Assembly (NCBI RefSeq): GCF_009901585.1
Contig: NZ_WXYO01000002.1
Span: 156,769 to 220,768, forward strand
DNA: 64,000 bases
Direction: 5' to 3'
Source: Poritiphilus flavus
Lineage (GTDB): Bacteria; Bacteroidota; Bacteroidia; Flavobacteriales; Flavobacteriaceae
Below, in pieces: positions 51,955 to 63,654 of this stretch. Numbering within the stretch: position 1 is the stretch's first letter; the number at the start of each line of letters is the position of its first letter. A program made the translations under genes and the position numbers. The notes under the pieces were generated by a model. That model searched no databases. It saw nothing but the letters and a program-made list of their open reading frames with translations, and had not been told where the DNA came from.

Positions 51955-52865
51955 TGCAGATCCTTTACAAATGAATCGATTACGGAACTTATGTCGTTCT
52001 CATCAGTGAGATCTTCTTCAAAAAGATGTTTGAAAAGCACCTTGTTATCCACTTTGTTTTCAAGGGCAAGATTGGTCTTACGGGAGTAAACCTCGTCCCA
52101 TTTGGCACGTACAGATGCCCACTTTTCCTGGTTCTTTTGCCACCATTCCGCAGCGGCTTTACATTGGCTGTCTGGCACTCTAACATAGGTGTTGTACCCT
52201 TTTTCTTCAGCCAGGACAATGTCTTCCTTACCTTTTTCCCGAACGATTTTATAGTTATCCTGGTCGTGAACCCATCCGTTGGAGGTTATTTCATGTCGAT
52301 TTCCCCGGCTGGTAACATTGTAATCACTTCGGGTGGTATACTCCCTTCTTGGAAGGGGGGCGTCTGTACGGTTTTCCCAATAGCTTTTGCCGTCTACGTG
52401 TACCCAGGTTCCGGAACCTTCATATCGGGGGCTGTCATCCACCTGAAAGACCTTTTGTGTCCACTGTCCCTTCACCGCTTCGTCCGGCTTGGACTGATAG
52501 GTCCAGTTATTGTCATGATCGTACATATAGAAATCGGTGTTCTCGTATAACCAGTCCTGACGCCAGTGTTTTACGATATAAGTTTCATCTGGTTTACCTA
52601 CTTGTAAGAGGTGTTGTATAGATACGGTATTGTCATCTTCCCGAACCAGTTGTGCCCATTCCAGGCCTTTGTCTTTTTTGGTCTTGGATGGTTTGTAGGT
52701 GGAGTCTTGGACATGCTGAAAAGTCTCAGTGAAATTGAAAGTTACTTCGAAGCAACCGCACATCTCTTTAATGGCCTTCAGGTCTTTCTTTTTGTTGGAT
52801 TTCTGGGCGATAATCTGGCCACCTGCCAGCATTAATAGCATAACGAAAGCAATGGATTTCTTCAT
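51951..52865 (-). CDS. DUF6607 family secreted protein
   Basis: I start at the ATG at 52865, because MKKSIAFVMLLMLAGGQIIAQ is a signal peptide; the frame is open upstream but that part lacks coding character. The mature ~285 residues are beta-rich with a conserved CGCFEVTFNF start and many Trp/Tyr (KHWRQDWLYENTDFYMYDHDNNWTY, TWVHVDGKSYWENRTDAPLPRREYTTR). DUF6607 genes typically sit by TonB receptors in Bacteroidota. It is first in its four-gene unit and divergent from the TonB receptor. Confidence 0.83.
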   Translation of the reverse strand: MKKSIAFVMLLMLAGGQIIAQKSNKKKDLKAIKEMCGCFEVTFNFTETFQHVQDSTYKPSKTKKDKGLEWAQLVREDDNTVSIQHLLQVGKPDETYIVKHWRQDWLYENTDFYMYDHDNNWTYQSKPDEAVKGQWTQKVFQVDDSPRYEGSGTWVHVDGKSYWENRTDAPLPRREYTTRSDYNVTSRGNRHEITSNGWVHDQDNYKIVREKGKEDIVLAEEKGYNTYVRVPDSQCKAAAEWWQKNQEKWASVRAKWDEVYSRKTNLALENKVDNKVLFKHLFEEDLTDENDISSVIDSFVKDLQ

Positions 52866-52903
52866 GTTAGAATCATTAAAAGTTAAAAGTGAATAATTCG
52901 TCG

Positions 52904-52911
52904 CAAAAATA
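52904..52911 (-). promoter_or_regulatory. -7 element of the DUF6607 operon
   Basis: TATTTTTG on the minus strand, 38 nt before the start codon. The -33 position is uncertain and lies under the operator at 52918-52940. Confidence 0.4.
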
Positions 52912-52917
52912 TTAATT

Positions 52918-52940
52918 TTATTTAGATTGATTAAAAATAA
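52918..52940. promoter_or_regulatory. Candidate Fur-type operator, copy 1
   Basis: 23-bp dyad TTATTTAGA-N8-AAATAA, identical in its outer parts to copies at 58680 and 58753. It sits between divergent starts, covering the -33 region of the TonB receptor promoter and lying upstream of the DUF6607 -7 box. Confidence 0.6.
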
Positions 52941-52944
52941 GAAA

Positions 52945-52952
52945 TATATTTG
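52945..52952 (+). promoter_or_regulatory. -7 element of the TonB receptor-hmuY operon
   Basis: TATATTTG, directly after the operator. The nearest TTG (52927-52929) lies inside the operator at 15-nt spacing. Confidence 0.55.
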
Positions 52953-52969
52953 CCTCAAATTTATTAAGA

Positions 52970-55066
52970 ATGAGTCTAAATAAAAATAAAAGGCTACTTA
53001 TTTTTTATTTTTTTTTAAGTGCCCTGGTTTTTGCACAAACTGAAGAGACAGATAGCATTATCAGGCAGGATTTAGACGAAGTCGTGGTCACGGCAACGAG
53101 AACAGTAAGACAATTGTCCTCTCTCCCTTTGCCAGTTACACTCATTTCCAAAAAACAACTTCAGGAAACCGGTGTAACCCGCCTAAATGAGATCCTTAAC
53201 GAACAGACAGGTATCATTATGACCCCTGATGTCACCATTGGTGGGGGAGAAGGGGTACAGATCCAGGGAATAGCCTCGGATTATGTGCTCGTACTTATAG
53301 ATGGAGTTCCGGTAGTGGGCCGAAGCTCCGGTAATCTCGATCTAAGCAGGCTTGCCATTGGCAACATCAAACAGGTAGAGATCGTTAAAGGGCCTTCTTC
53401 CAGCCTTTTCGGTTCCGAAGCGCTGGGAGGAGTGATCAATATCATCACAGAAAAGCCCACTTCCGACAAAATAAGGGGGCAGGCTTCCCACCGTGTAGCT
53501 TCTTTCAATAACCAAAACTCCAATGTTAGTATACAACAAAGGATAGAGAAGGTGGGTTTTTCGTTTTTCGCGGACCGCCTGAGTACCGATGGATACGACC
53601 TGGCTCCATCCCAGGACGGCCAAACGGTTAATCCGTTTTACAATTACACCTTCAGTGGCAGACTCTTTTTTGACATTGCGGAAAACCTGAATCTTTTCGC
53701 GTCAGGACGCTATTTTTCCCAGGAATTCGAGGTTTCTCCCAGTACCAGTGAAGAGGAGGATCTCAATGCCCTTCTTCGAATAGACCATACGGCATCCCGG
53801 AAAACAAATTTGCAATACGAATTCTATTACACCAATTACAGAACAGACGAACAGACTTTAGATCCTATTAATAACGATCTATTACTGGATAACAACTTCG
53901 ATCAGAAGTTATTCAGGCCTGAAATACGATTTAATCACAGCTTCAAACCTAATAACACCCTTACCCTGGGGGTTGGTTACAATTTTGAAAGCCTGAATCG
54001 ATCTCTTTTTGCCGAACAGGTCAGTTTTGACTCACAATATGTCTTTACCCAGTATGATTTTCGTCCTTTTGACAATCTTAATGTCATTGCCGGAGCCCGT
54101 TTTGATAATCACAGCGAATACAATTCGCAATTAAGCCCCAAGATCTCCGCCAAATACGATTTGGGAAAATACTTTTCCATTAAAGGCTCTGTAGGCAGTG
54201 GGTTCAAAGCCCCGGATTTCAGGCAGCTATATCTGGATTTTACCAATGTGTCCGCCGGAGGGTATTCCGTATTAGGAAAAGAAGTAGAGGCTCAGGGAAT
54301 ACGGCGTTTACAGGACAACAACGAAATAGCCAGTTTGGCTGTTGATCCTTCAGACCTGGGTGATCAACTGGATGCTGAGAGTTCCATTGGTTACAATCTC
54401 GGATTGTCCTTTAAAAAGGGAGAATTTTCAACTGAACTCAATCTCTTTAGAAACGATTTCAAAAACCTTATTGATACACAAATTCTGGCGGCCAAAACCA
54501 ATGGGCAGAATGTTTTTGGGTATATCAACAGGGAAAGGGTTTATACTCAAGGTCTTGAAATTGATACCCGATATCAGCTATGGGAACATCTGAGGATCTC
54601 TCTTGGTTACCAGCTTCTTTACGCTTATGACAAAGACAAGGAGGAGGCCATTGATAACGGAGAAGTGTTTGGCCGAGACCCTGAAACCCTGGAGACCTTT
54701 CGTCTATCCAGGTTGGATTATTTCGGCCTGGTTAACCGGTCCAGGCATATGTTCAACTTCAAAGTCTTCTATGAGGTGCCGAAATGGAATGCCAATGCCA
54801 ATCTTCGGGTCAATTACCGGAGTAGATTTGGGCTTACGGACCGGAACGGTAATGGTTTGCTGGACGATCTGGACGATTCCTTTGTCTCCGGCTATGCCCT
54901 GGTGAATCTGACACTCAACAAAACATTCTTTGATCGATACAGCCTGCAGCTTGGAGCCATTAACCTCCTTGATTTTAAAGGTGAAAATCCGCTCGCTTTG
55001 TCGGGCACCGAGGTTTTGGTAAACCCCGGAATTCAATTGTTTACAAGACTCAATATTCAATTTTAA
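52970..55066 (+). CDS. TonB-dependent receptor (haem/siderophore type)
   Basis: This 698-residue outer-membrane receptor has a signal peptide (LVFAQ end), then a plug with the TonB-box-like DEVVVTATRT, SLPLPVTLISKKQLQETG, ILNEQTGIIMTPDVTIGGGEGVQIQGI, GPSSSLFGSEALGGVINIITEKP. The 22-strand barrel ends in a terminal Phe (LFTRLNIQF). It imports an iron compound using TonB energy. The candidate Fur operator lies just upstream and hmuY follows 15 nt later. The substrate could be haem or a siderophore. Confidence 0.93.
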   Translation: MSLNKNKRLLIFYFFLSALVFAQTEETDSIIRQDLDEVVVTATRTVRQLSSLPLPVTLISKKQLQETGVTRLNEILNEQTGIIMTPDVTIGGGEGVQIQGIASDYVLVLIDGVPVVGRSSGNLDLSRLAIGNIKQVEIVKGPSSSLFGSEALGGVINIITEKPTSDKIRGQASHRVASFNNQNSNVSIQQRIEKVGFSFFADRLSTDGYDLAPSQDGQTVNPFYNYTFSGRLFFDIAENLNLFASGRYFSQEFEVSPSTSEEEDLNALLRIDHTASRKTNLQYEFYYTNYRTDEQTLDPINNDLLLDNNFDQKLFRPEIRFNHSFKPNNTLTLGVGYNFESLNRSLFAEQVSFDSQYVFTQYDFRPFDNLNVIAGARFDNHSEYNSQLSPKISAKYDLGKYFSIKGSVGSGFKAPDFRQLYLDFTNVSAGGYSVLGKEVEAQGIRRLQDNNEIASLAVDPSDLGDQLDAESSIGYNLGLSFKKGEFSTELNLFRNDFKNLIDTQILAAKTNGQNVFGYINRERVYTQGLEIDTRYQLWEHLRISLGYQLLYAYDKDKEEAIDNGEVFGRDPETLETFRLSRLDYFGLVNRSRHMFNFKVFYEVPKWNANANLRVNYRSRFGLTDRNGNGLLDDLDDSFVSGYALVNLTLNKTFFDRYSLQLGAINLLDFKGENPLALSGTEVLVNPGIQLFTRLNIQF

Positions 55067-55080
55067 ATTATCAGCGTATT

Positions 55081-55959
55081 ATGAAAAACAGTTTAAAACT
55101 ATTTAGCCTTCTTTTTGTGTTATTCACTTTGGTAGCATGCAGTAATGACGATGAAGAGACCCCAACCGAATTCACAGTTACGGCTGTAAACCCGGTTTCT
55201 GGTGCCGTGGGTACTGAAATTACTATAACAGGAACCGGATTTCCTTCTGAGGCCAGTCAGATTGATCTTAGCTTCAACGGTGTTGCCGCTTCCATTTCCT
55301 CTCTTAGCAGCACTCAGATTGTTACCGCTGTACCAGCTGGAGCAGGAAGCGGTGAGATCAGTATTTCTGCCAACGGATTTACCAGGGCGGCCCCATCTTC
55401 CTTTACGGTATTGTCCAACCTGGTTTCCGAAACCTTCACTAATTTATTTGCCCCTCAGACAGGAGGTTTCGGAGAACCGGCAGGCGGACCCTTTACCAAA
55501 TTCAGTTTTGCAGACGGAGATGTGACCGAGAGCGAGACAGATTGGGATATCGCTTTCAGGTCTACAACAATCGCGGTTAATGGAGGTCAGGTAACAGGGA
55601 CAAATGATGAACCGGCAAGAAATGGAAATGCAGCAGCAGCCATAGAAAATGGCACTTTTGACGATATTACTTCGGCTTCGGGGCTAACTTTTGTACAGGA
55701 TGCAGACGGCGCATTCGGTATTCCGACTGGTAGTGACAGCGGATGGTACAACTACAACTTCATGACCAATATTGTTGCTCCAATTCCGGGCAAGATCCTG
55801 GTTTTTAGAACAGCGGATGGAAAATATGCCAAAGTGGAGATCCTGAGCTATTACGAGGACGCTCCGGCTAATCCTGATCCTGATACGAACGCTGCCAGAT
55901 ACTTTACATTTAAGTACGTCTATAATCCTAACGAGGGAGAAACCTCCCTTGCAGAATAG
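55081..55959 (+). CDS. hmuY: HmuY-like lipoprotein with N-terminal IPT/TIG domain
   Basis: This 292-residue lipoprotein (lipobox TLVAC) has a TIG domain (about 33-110: VNPVSGAVGTEITITGTGF, ISANGFTRA) and an HmuY fold (about 118-285: FTKFSFADGDVTESETDWDIAFRS, GWYNYN, PIPGKILVFRTADGKYAKVEILSYYED). HmuY binds and steals haem for a TonB receptor. The protein contains no His at all, so haem ligands would have to be other residues; M in YNFMTNI is a candidate. It follows the receptor gene closely and is followed by a terminator. Confidence 0.85.
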   Translation: MKNSLKLFSLLFVLFTLVACSNDDEETPTEFTVTAVNPVSGAVGTEITITGTGFPSEASQIDLSFNGVAASISSLSSTQIVTAVPAGAGSGEISISANGFTRAAPSSFTVLSNLVSETFTNLFAPQTGGFGEPAGGPFTKFSFADGDVTESETDWDIAFRSTTIAVNGGQVTGTNDEPARNGNAAAAIENGTFDDITSASGLTFVQDADGAFGIPTGSDSGWYNYNFMTNIVAPIPGKILVFRTADGKYAKVEILSYYEDAPANPDPDTNAARYFTFKYVYNPNEGETSLAE

Positions 55960-56368
55960 TAAAAAATTATTTGAATAATCTAATTTCCTGGACTCAACTC
56001 AGTGATAGTTTGATTTAGTAAAAAGGTCGGAGGATACATTCAGTTTTAGGTTCACTGTATCTCCGGCCTTTTTATTTCTCGCCATTTCTGAACAGAATAT
56101 ATTCCGTTCCGGATCCTTTCAAAAGTTTTACTTGGCCCGTTGAAACCTAATGATCCCATTTAAGGGAACTTCTGTTGGATGTAACATGGACAGGGTTTTT
56201 ATTTGCTCCAACCCGTTTATGGTAATCCTTAAGTGCACCCCGGGGTGTTTTTGGATTTTCCAATCACTCAGGAGGAAGAATTTGCCAAGTAGCAAGCCCT
56301 TCATTACTAATGGCAAATGCAATCGAAGCGGCGTATCAATATTCCGGATAATCTATAGCGGAAGTAAA
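55960..56368. other. Intergenic region with terminator; possible gene remnant
   Basis: After the hmuY terminator the stretch 56100-56360 has open frames on both strands, none with a start, promoter or family I recognise. The minus frame at 56128-56322 contains ITINGLEQIKTLSMLHP, which could be a fragment of a lost gene, but I cannot support it. Confidence 0.35.
56021..56073 (+). terminator. Terminator of the TonB receptor-hmuY operon
   Basis: Arms GGTCGGA and GATACA pair with TGTATC and TCCGGCC with a single bulged G, followed by TTTTTA. Confidence 0.75.
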
Positions 56369-56405
56369 AAGGCTGAAACAATTGAAAACGCAATTGATCA
56401 GCCTT
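56369..56405 (-). terminator. Terminator of the second TonB receptor
   Basis: AAGGCTGA/TCAGCCTT with inner CAATTG/CAATTG pairs; five T follow on the minus strand. Confidence 0.75.
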
Positions 56406-56453
56406 AGCTTATTGTATGGTGTACTAAACCTCAGTCAGGCTTAGAAATTTGCT

Positions 56454-58676
56454 CTAATAACGCAATTCGATACCGCCGTAAATCCCAAATGGATGCCCTG
56501 GCCTTAGCCCTGCCGGTACTCTGGCCACGGCATAGGTCTCATCAAACATATTAATGATATTGGTAGTAAGGCTGATATTCTTATTGAAATGGTATTTTCC
56601 GGCAAGATCAAAAATAAAGTTAGAATCCACCAACTCGTTCTCCGGAATGCTTCCACTGCCTGCCTCAGTCCGGAACTCTCCGTTAAATCTTCCACTTAGA
56701 TGAATTTCGTAATCGTCATGTTCCAGAGAAAGAGAACCATTAAATTGGTGTTTTGCAATGTATGGAAGCTCGTCGCCCGCATTTACCTCGCCCCATAGGT
56801 CGTCTTCGCTACCGAAACTATTTTGAAATTCCGTATCAGTCAGGGTATATCCCAGGGTCAAAGGCAAGATCAGCTTGCTGCTATTAGGAAGCAGATTGTA
56901 GTTTAGAAGTACCTCCAGTCCTTGTACGCGTACTTCCCCCGCGTTAAACTGCTCCAAAGAACCCGTTCCGCCTGTGGCTGCGAGATCACTTCCCAGGAGG
57001 TTGCTGTAGTCGTTATAAAAACCTACGATCTCTCCCGAAAAGTTTCCAAATGAGAAACGGCTTCCGACCTCGTAATTTATGCTCTCTTCAGGTTCCTGAC
57101 CTTCCTGGTTGCTGGGTGGAGAAAAACCCTTATGTACACCTCCGAAAACTGAAAGTTTTTCAAAATTGTAATTAAGGCCGATACCGGGAATAAAAACATC
57201 CACCTTATTCTCTCTTTCAGCTATATTGGTCCCAACCCGATCTGGATCTTCGGTCCCGTAATTCATTCTGCCCAGGGTGATATTTTCATATCGCAATCCG
57301 GGGGTCACTGTTAATTCCTTGTATTTTAGCTTATATAGGGCAAAGGCGGCAAATGCTCTTGCATCGCTTATCCTGTTGGCATTGGTGCCAGGTACCCCGG
57401 CTGAAGTAAGCCGCATCTGACCGTCGTTTGATATGGCGTAACCATCAACCCATTGAAATCTGTCCTCCTCATCGTAATGATATCGAAGTCCCAATTCAAA
57501 ATCATGGAAAAAGGTTTTATCCGTCCAGTGCAGGTCTAATTTAGTTTGAACTCCGGTAGATAGGTAGTCCCTATTATTTGCTTTTACACCCAGGGCATCG
57601 TCTGGGCTGTCTACCGTGCCTCTGATCACATCCAGGTAAGGGGCAAAGTCCACCGGACTGGCCAACAACCCAGAAATTCCTTCTCGTTCACCATTTAAGG
57701 TTACATAGTCCAGTTTGTACCAATTTCTGCTAAAGTCATTTCTGTAAGCTGTTGAAGTGATTCTAAAATAGTCACTGAACTTCAGTGTATGCGTAAGCAT
57801 AATTTGGGTGTGTTCCGTTGTCATACGGTCTACCTGGGAAGAAGCATAACGCTCAAATGGACTACGGTTGAAATCGTCTTGAGTTAAACCTAAATAAGTC
57901 TCATCAGAGTCTTCATCCGAATATTGAAATTTTAATTCCAATTCCTGCCCGACTTTTGCGGTTGGATTGGTCTTGACCAAAAATTTTGCGACCAGGTCGT
58001 TCTTGTCAAAACCGGTATCCCCGCCGGAAGTAAGGTTTTTAAAGCCGTTGGAGTTGTAGTTGAGATATTCAACGGCGTATCCAAAGTTTTTCTGACTATC
58101 CCCAAGCTGGGCGTGTACCCTTCCGCTCTGAAAACTGCCGTAACTGGAATTAACAAAGGCGCTGAAATCGTCCGGCACTTCTGTGGAGATCATATTAATA
58201 GCACCTCCTGTGGTGAAAGGCCCGTATTGCACCTGGCTGCTACCCTTTAGGATCTCAACGGCCTCCATCCTGGCGATGGTTGGGAAATAGTAGGCGGCAG
58301 GTGCGCTGTAAGGTGCAGGAGCGATCAGAACTCCGTCTTCCATAACGCTTATCTTGGCACTACGCTCAGGGGAGGTTCCTCTTAAACTAATATTTGGCCT
58401 CAACCCAAAACCGTCTTCTTCGTAAACATTTACTCCTGGCACACTTCTGAGGGTACGGTTGATATCCGTATAATTGAATTTCTTGATCTCCTTTGGGGAA
58501 ATATAATACGCGGAACCTGTCCTGTTTTTCGCTTCGAATTTACTACCGAAGATGACCTTTGCTGAAAGGACCACCTCGTTGAGCTTAACCGTCGCCGGGG
58601 CGGGAAGTGTATCGTTCTGTTGACTATAACTAAAAGTGAAGGAAAGTGCCAGAATGGCGGCCAGGGAAATTCTCAT
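56454..58676 (-). CDS. TonB-dependent receptor (FecA-like)
   Basis: This 740-residue outer-membrane receptor has a signal peptide (FTFSYSQ), a plug opening with LNEVVLSAKVIFGSKFEAKNRTGSAYYIS and the characteristic GLRPNISLRGTSPERSAKISVMEDG, VEILKGSSQVQYGPFTTGGAINMI, and a barrel ending GIYGGIELRY. The plug pattern resembles ferric citrate/FhuE-like receptors. Two copies of the candidate Fur operator lie at its promoter. It is convergent with the hmuY operon. The exact iron substrate is unknown. Confidence 0.92.
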   Translation of the reverse strand: MRISLAAILALSFTFSYSQQNDTLPAPATVKLNEVVLSAKVIFGSKFEAKNRTGSAYYISPKEIKKFNYTDINRTLRSVPGVNVYEEDGFGLRPNISLRGTSPERSAKISVMEDGVLIAPAPYSAPAAYYFPTIARMEAVEILKGSSQVQYGPFTTGGAINMISTEVPDDFSAFVNSSYGSFQSGRVHAQLGDSQKNFGYAVEYLNYNSNGFKNLTSGGDTGFDKNDLVAKFLVKTNPTAKVGQELELKFQYSDEDSDETYLGLTQDDFNRSPFERYASSQVDRMTTEHTQIMLTHTLKFSDYFRITSTAYRNDFSRNWYKLDYVTLNGEREGISGLLASPVDFAPYLDVIRGTVDSPDDALGVKANNRDYLSTGVQTKLDLHWTDKTFFHDFELGLRYHYDEEDRFQWVDGYAISNDGQMRLTSAGVPGTNANRISDARAFAAFALYKLKYKELTVTPGLRYENITLGRMNYGTEDPDRVGTNIAERENKVDVFIPGIGLNYNFEKLSVFGGVHKGFSPPSNQEGQEPEESINYEVGSRFSFGNFSGEIVGFYNDYSNLLGSDLAATGGTGSLEQFNAGEVRVQGLEVLLNYNLLPNSSKLILPLTLGYTLTDTEFQNSFGSEDDLWGEVNAGDELPYIAKHQFNGSLSLEHDDYEIHLSGRFNGEFRTEAGSGSIPENELVDSNFIFDLAGKYHFNKNISLTTNIINMFDETYAVARVPAGLRPGHPFGIYGGIELRY

Positions 58677-58679
58677 AGC

Positions 58680-58702
58680 TTATTTAGACTAAATTCAAAT
58701 AA
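58680..58702. promoter_or_regulatory. Candidate Fur-type operator, copy 2
   Basis: TTATTTAGA-N8-AAATAA, 4 nt ahead of the receptor start codon, in its 5' untranslated region. Confidence 0.6.
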
Positions 58703-58719
58703 AGGATGTTTCGCGAGGC

Positions 58720-58750
58720 CAAAAGTACAATTCGATTGCGAGTTTTCAAA
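58720..58750 (-). promoter_or_regulatory. Promoter of the FecA-like receptor
   Basis: On the minus strand TTTG (58747-58750), 19-nt spacer, TACTTTTG (58720-58727): an exact match, flanked by the two operator copies. Confidence 0.75.
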
Positions 58751-58752
58751 CT

Positions 58753-58775
58753 TTATTTAGAATAAATAAAAATAA
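58753..58775. promoter_or_regulatory. Candidate Fur-type operator, copy 3
   Basis: TTATTTAGA-N8-AAATAA directly upstream of the -33 element; with copy 2 it brackets the promoter. Confidence 0.65.
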
Positions 58776-58877
58776 TTTTGAGTTGCCTTTTGGTTACCAA
58801 ATGGTTAGGATTGAGCCCATAGAAGTCCTTTGGGATCAAAAATGAGAAAAGCGTGCGCTTACTGGCCCAAAAAGTAG

Positions 58878-58885
58878 TATATTTG
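58878..58885 (+). promoter_or_regulatory. -7 element of guaB
   Basis: TATATTTG, 23 nt before the start codon; no clear -33 TTG at 17-23 nt. Confidence 0.5.
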
Positions 58886-58908
58886 CACGCAATTAATCCT
58901 TAATTGCA

Positions 58909-60381
58909 ATGGAAGCCCATCGTAAAAAAATCCTCGGAGAAGGTCTCACATATGACGACGTACTCCTGGTGCCGGCCTATTCCGAAGTACTTCCCAGAGA
59001 GGTCAACATCCAAACGAAATTTACTCGAAACATCACTATCAACGTCCCGATAATTTCGGCTGCTATGGATACCGTTACTGAATCTAGTATGGCGATCGCC
59101 ATGGCCAGGGAAGGAGGTATTGGTGTACTGCACAAAAATATGTCCATAGAGCAACAGGCGATCAAAGTGCGCCGCGTAAAGCGTGCTGAAAGCGGGATGA
59201 TCATGGACCCGGTTACCCTACCCGAAGAGGCCCTGGTAAGAGATGCCAAGGCCAGTATGGCAGAACACAGTATAGGAGGTATTCCTATTGTGGATGATGA
59301 ACGGAAACTTGTGGGTATAGTAACTAACCGTGACCTGCGTTTTGAAAAGAACAATAGCAGGCCCATATCCGAAGTCATGACGGCTACCAATCTGGTCACC
59401 GTTGGGGAAGGGACCTCACTGGCAGAAGCCGAAGACATTCTCCAGGAGAACAAAATTGAGAAACTTCCCGTAGTAAATGGTCAGAATAAATTGATAGGTC
59501 TGATCACCTTTAGAGATATTACCAAACTTACCCAAAAACCCATCGCGAACAAGGATCAATTCGGAAGGCTTAGGGTTGCCGGGGCTGTTGGTGTGACACC
59601 GGATAGCCTGGAAAGGGTGGGAGCACTGGTTAATGCGGGTGTGGATGCGATCGTTATCGATACGGCACATGGACATACCAAAGGGGTGGTTGCCATTTTA
59701 AAAGAAGTGAAAAACCAATTCCCGGATCTGGATGTGGTAGTTGGTAATATTGCTACTGCTGATGCTGCCAAATACCTGGTTGAAGCCGGAGCGGATGCCG
59801 TAAAAGTAGGTATCGGCCCGGGTTCTATTTGTACAACCCGTGTAGTGGCCGGAGTAGGTCTTCCTCAATTCTCAGCGGTTCTGGAAGTAGCAGATGCCAT
59901 TAAAGGTTCCGGTGTACCCGTGATAGCTGATGGGGGAATAAGGTATACGGGAGATATTCCCAAGGCCATTGCAGCTGGTGCGGACAGCGTGATGCTGGGC
60001 TCACTTTTGGCCGGGACCAAAGAATCTCCCGGAGAGACAATTATTTATGAGGGTCGGAAATTCAAATCCTATCGGGGAATGGGTTCCGTAGAGGCTATGA
60101 AAGAAGGTAGCAAGGATCGTTATTTCCAGGATGTGGAGGACGACATCAAAAAACTGGTGCCTGAAGGAATTGTTGGCCGTGTCCCCTATAAAGGAGACCT
60201 TTTTGAAAGTATTCATCAATTTATCGGAGGGTTGAGAGCCGGAATGGGGTATTGCGGCGCCAAAGATATTGCCAGTTTAAAGGAATCCGGCCGCTTTGTA
60301 AAGATCACCGCTAGTGGAATCAATGAAAGCCATCCACACGATGTGACCATTACCAAGGAATCTCCCAATTACAGTCGTTAA
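58909..60381 (+). CDS. guaB: IMP dehydrogenase
   Basis: This 490-residue enzyme has the usual barrel split by a CBS pair (about residues 95-210). It shows [30 protein letters not shown], the catalytic loop [20 protein letters not shown] with the active-site Cys, and [27 protein letters not shown]. The flap is [22 protein letters not shown]. It converts IMP to XMP with NAD+, the committed step to GMP. Single-gene unit; assignment firm. Confidence 0.97.
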   Translation: MEAHRKKILGEGLTYDDVLLVPAYSEVLPREVNIQTKFTRNITINVPIISAAMDTVTESSMAIAMAREGGIGVLHKNMSIEQQAIKVRRVKRAESGMIMDPVTLPEEALVRDAKASMAEHSIGGIPIVDDERKLVGIVTNRDLRFEKNNSRPISEVMTATNLVTVGEGTSLAEAEDILQENKIEKLPVVNGQNKLIGLITFRDITKLTQKPIANKDQFGRLRVAGAVGVTPDSLERVGALVNAGVDAIVIDTAHGHTKGVVAILKEVKNQFPDLDVVVGNIATADAAKYLVEAGADAVKVGIGPGSICTTRVVAGVGLPQFSAVLEVADAIKGSGVPVIADGGIRYTGDIPKAIAAGADSVMLGSLLAGTKESPGETIIYEGRKFKSYRGMGSVEAMKEGSKDRYFQDVEDDIKKLVPEGIVGRVPYKGDLFESIHQFIGGLRAGMGYCGAKDIASLKESGRFVKITASGINESHPHDVTITKESPNYSR

Positions 60382-60473
60382 TTTGCCGACTATTTAGCGG
60401 GAACTTGAAGATTACTGCCGGGTAAGCTGTTTATCTTTTGCTCCAACACTAAAGGTTTCATTTGAATTTTAAG

Positions 60474-61013
60474 ATGACGGTTCAAGTCAATAAGGAAATC
60501 AATTTAGTTCCGGTCACACTCGCTTCGCAGCATAAGTTATTCAGGCTTATGTCTGTTATCTATCCGCCTGTGTATGCACATCTCTGGCCGGATGGTGGCA
60601 ACTATTACCTGAACAAGCTATATTCCATTGAAAACCTTAAATCCGAATTGAAGGATCCGGACTCCAGATATTATTTTGTGGAATACAATGAAGAGACCAT
60701 CGGAATTCTGAAAGTAGTCCTCAATTGTAGTATACCAGGTGGAGATAACCGGCCCATGGTAAAACTTCATCGGATCTATCTCTCCCCGGAAATCCAGGGA
60801 AAAGGACTTGGCAAACAACTGCTGAATTGGATAGAAGAAAAGTTCTGCAAAGATCCACGTACCCCTTTATGGCTTGAGGTTATGGACAGTCAGGAAAAAG
60901 CCATTAGGTTTTACGAGAATTGCGGTTTTATAAAGGCAGGGACCTTTAGTTTTGATGACCTTATGATGAAAGCCGTCTATAGAGGGATGTTCAGAATGAT
61001 CAAGGAGGTCTGA
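60474..61013 (+). CDS. GNAT family acetyltransferase
   Basis: I start at the ATG at 60474 (MTVQVNKEINL); a TTG 12 nt upstream is possible. The ~179 residues follow the GNAT plan, with the acetyl-CoA motif A LSPEIQGKGLGKQLLNWIEE, and VMDSQEKAIRFYENCGFIKAGTFSF as motif B. The substrate is not evident. It is a single gene between guaB and katG and ends at a shared terminator. Confidence 0.88.
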   Translation: MTVQVNKEINLVPVTLASQHKLFRLMSVIYPPVYAHLWPDGGNYYLNKLYSIENLKSELKDPDSRYYFVEYNEETIGILKVVLNCSIPGGDNRPMVKLHRIYLSPEIQGKGLGKQLLNWIEEKFCKDPRTPLWLEVMDSQEKAIRFYENCGFIKAGTFSFDDLMMKAVYRGMFRMIKEV

Positions 61014-61049
61014 AGCTACGGTTCCAGCTCCTAATCCGACCAAAAAAAA

Positions 61050-61069
61050 GCGGCCTGAAAACAGGCCGC
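61050..61069. terminator. Bidirectional terminator between GNAT and katG genes
   Basis: An 8-bp stem GCGGCCTG/CAGGCCGC, loop AAAA, with A-runs before and T-rich sequence after, so it works on both strands. Confidence 0.9.
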
Positions 61070-61105
61070 CTTCTTTTCTTATATATCTGTTTCGATATCG
61101 TTGTA

Positions 61106-63654
<2,549 letters not shown>

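Noticed and set aside
56128-56322. Small gene in the region after hmuY
   Set aside because: No promoter box, no family, and overlapping open frames on both strands; possibly a remnant, not supported as a gene.
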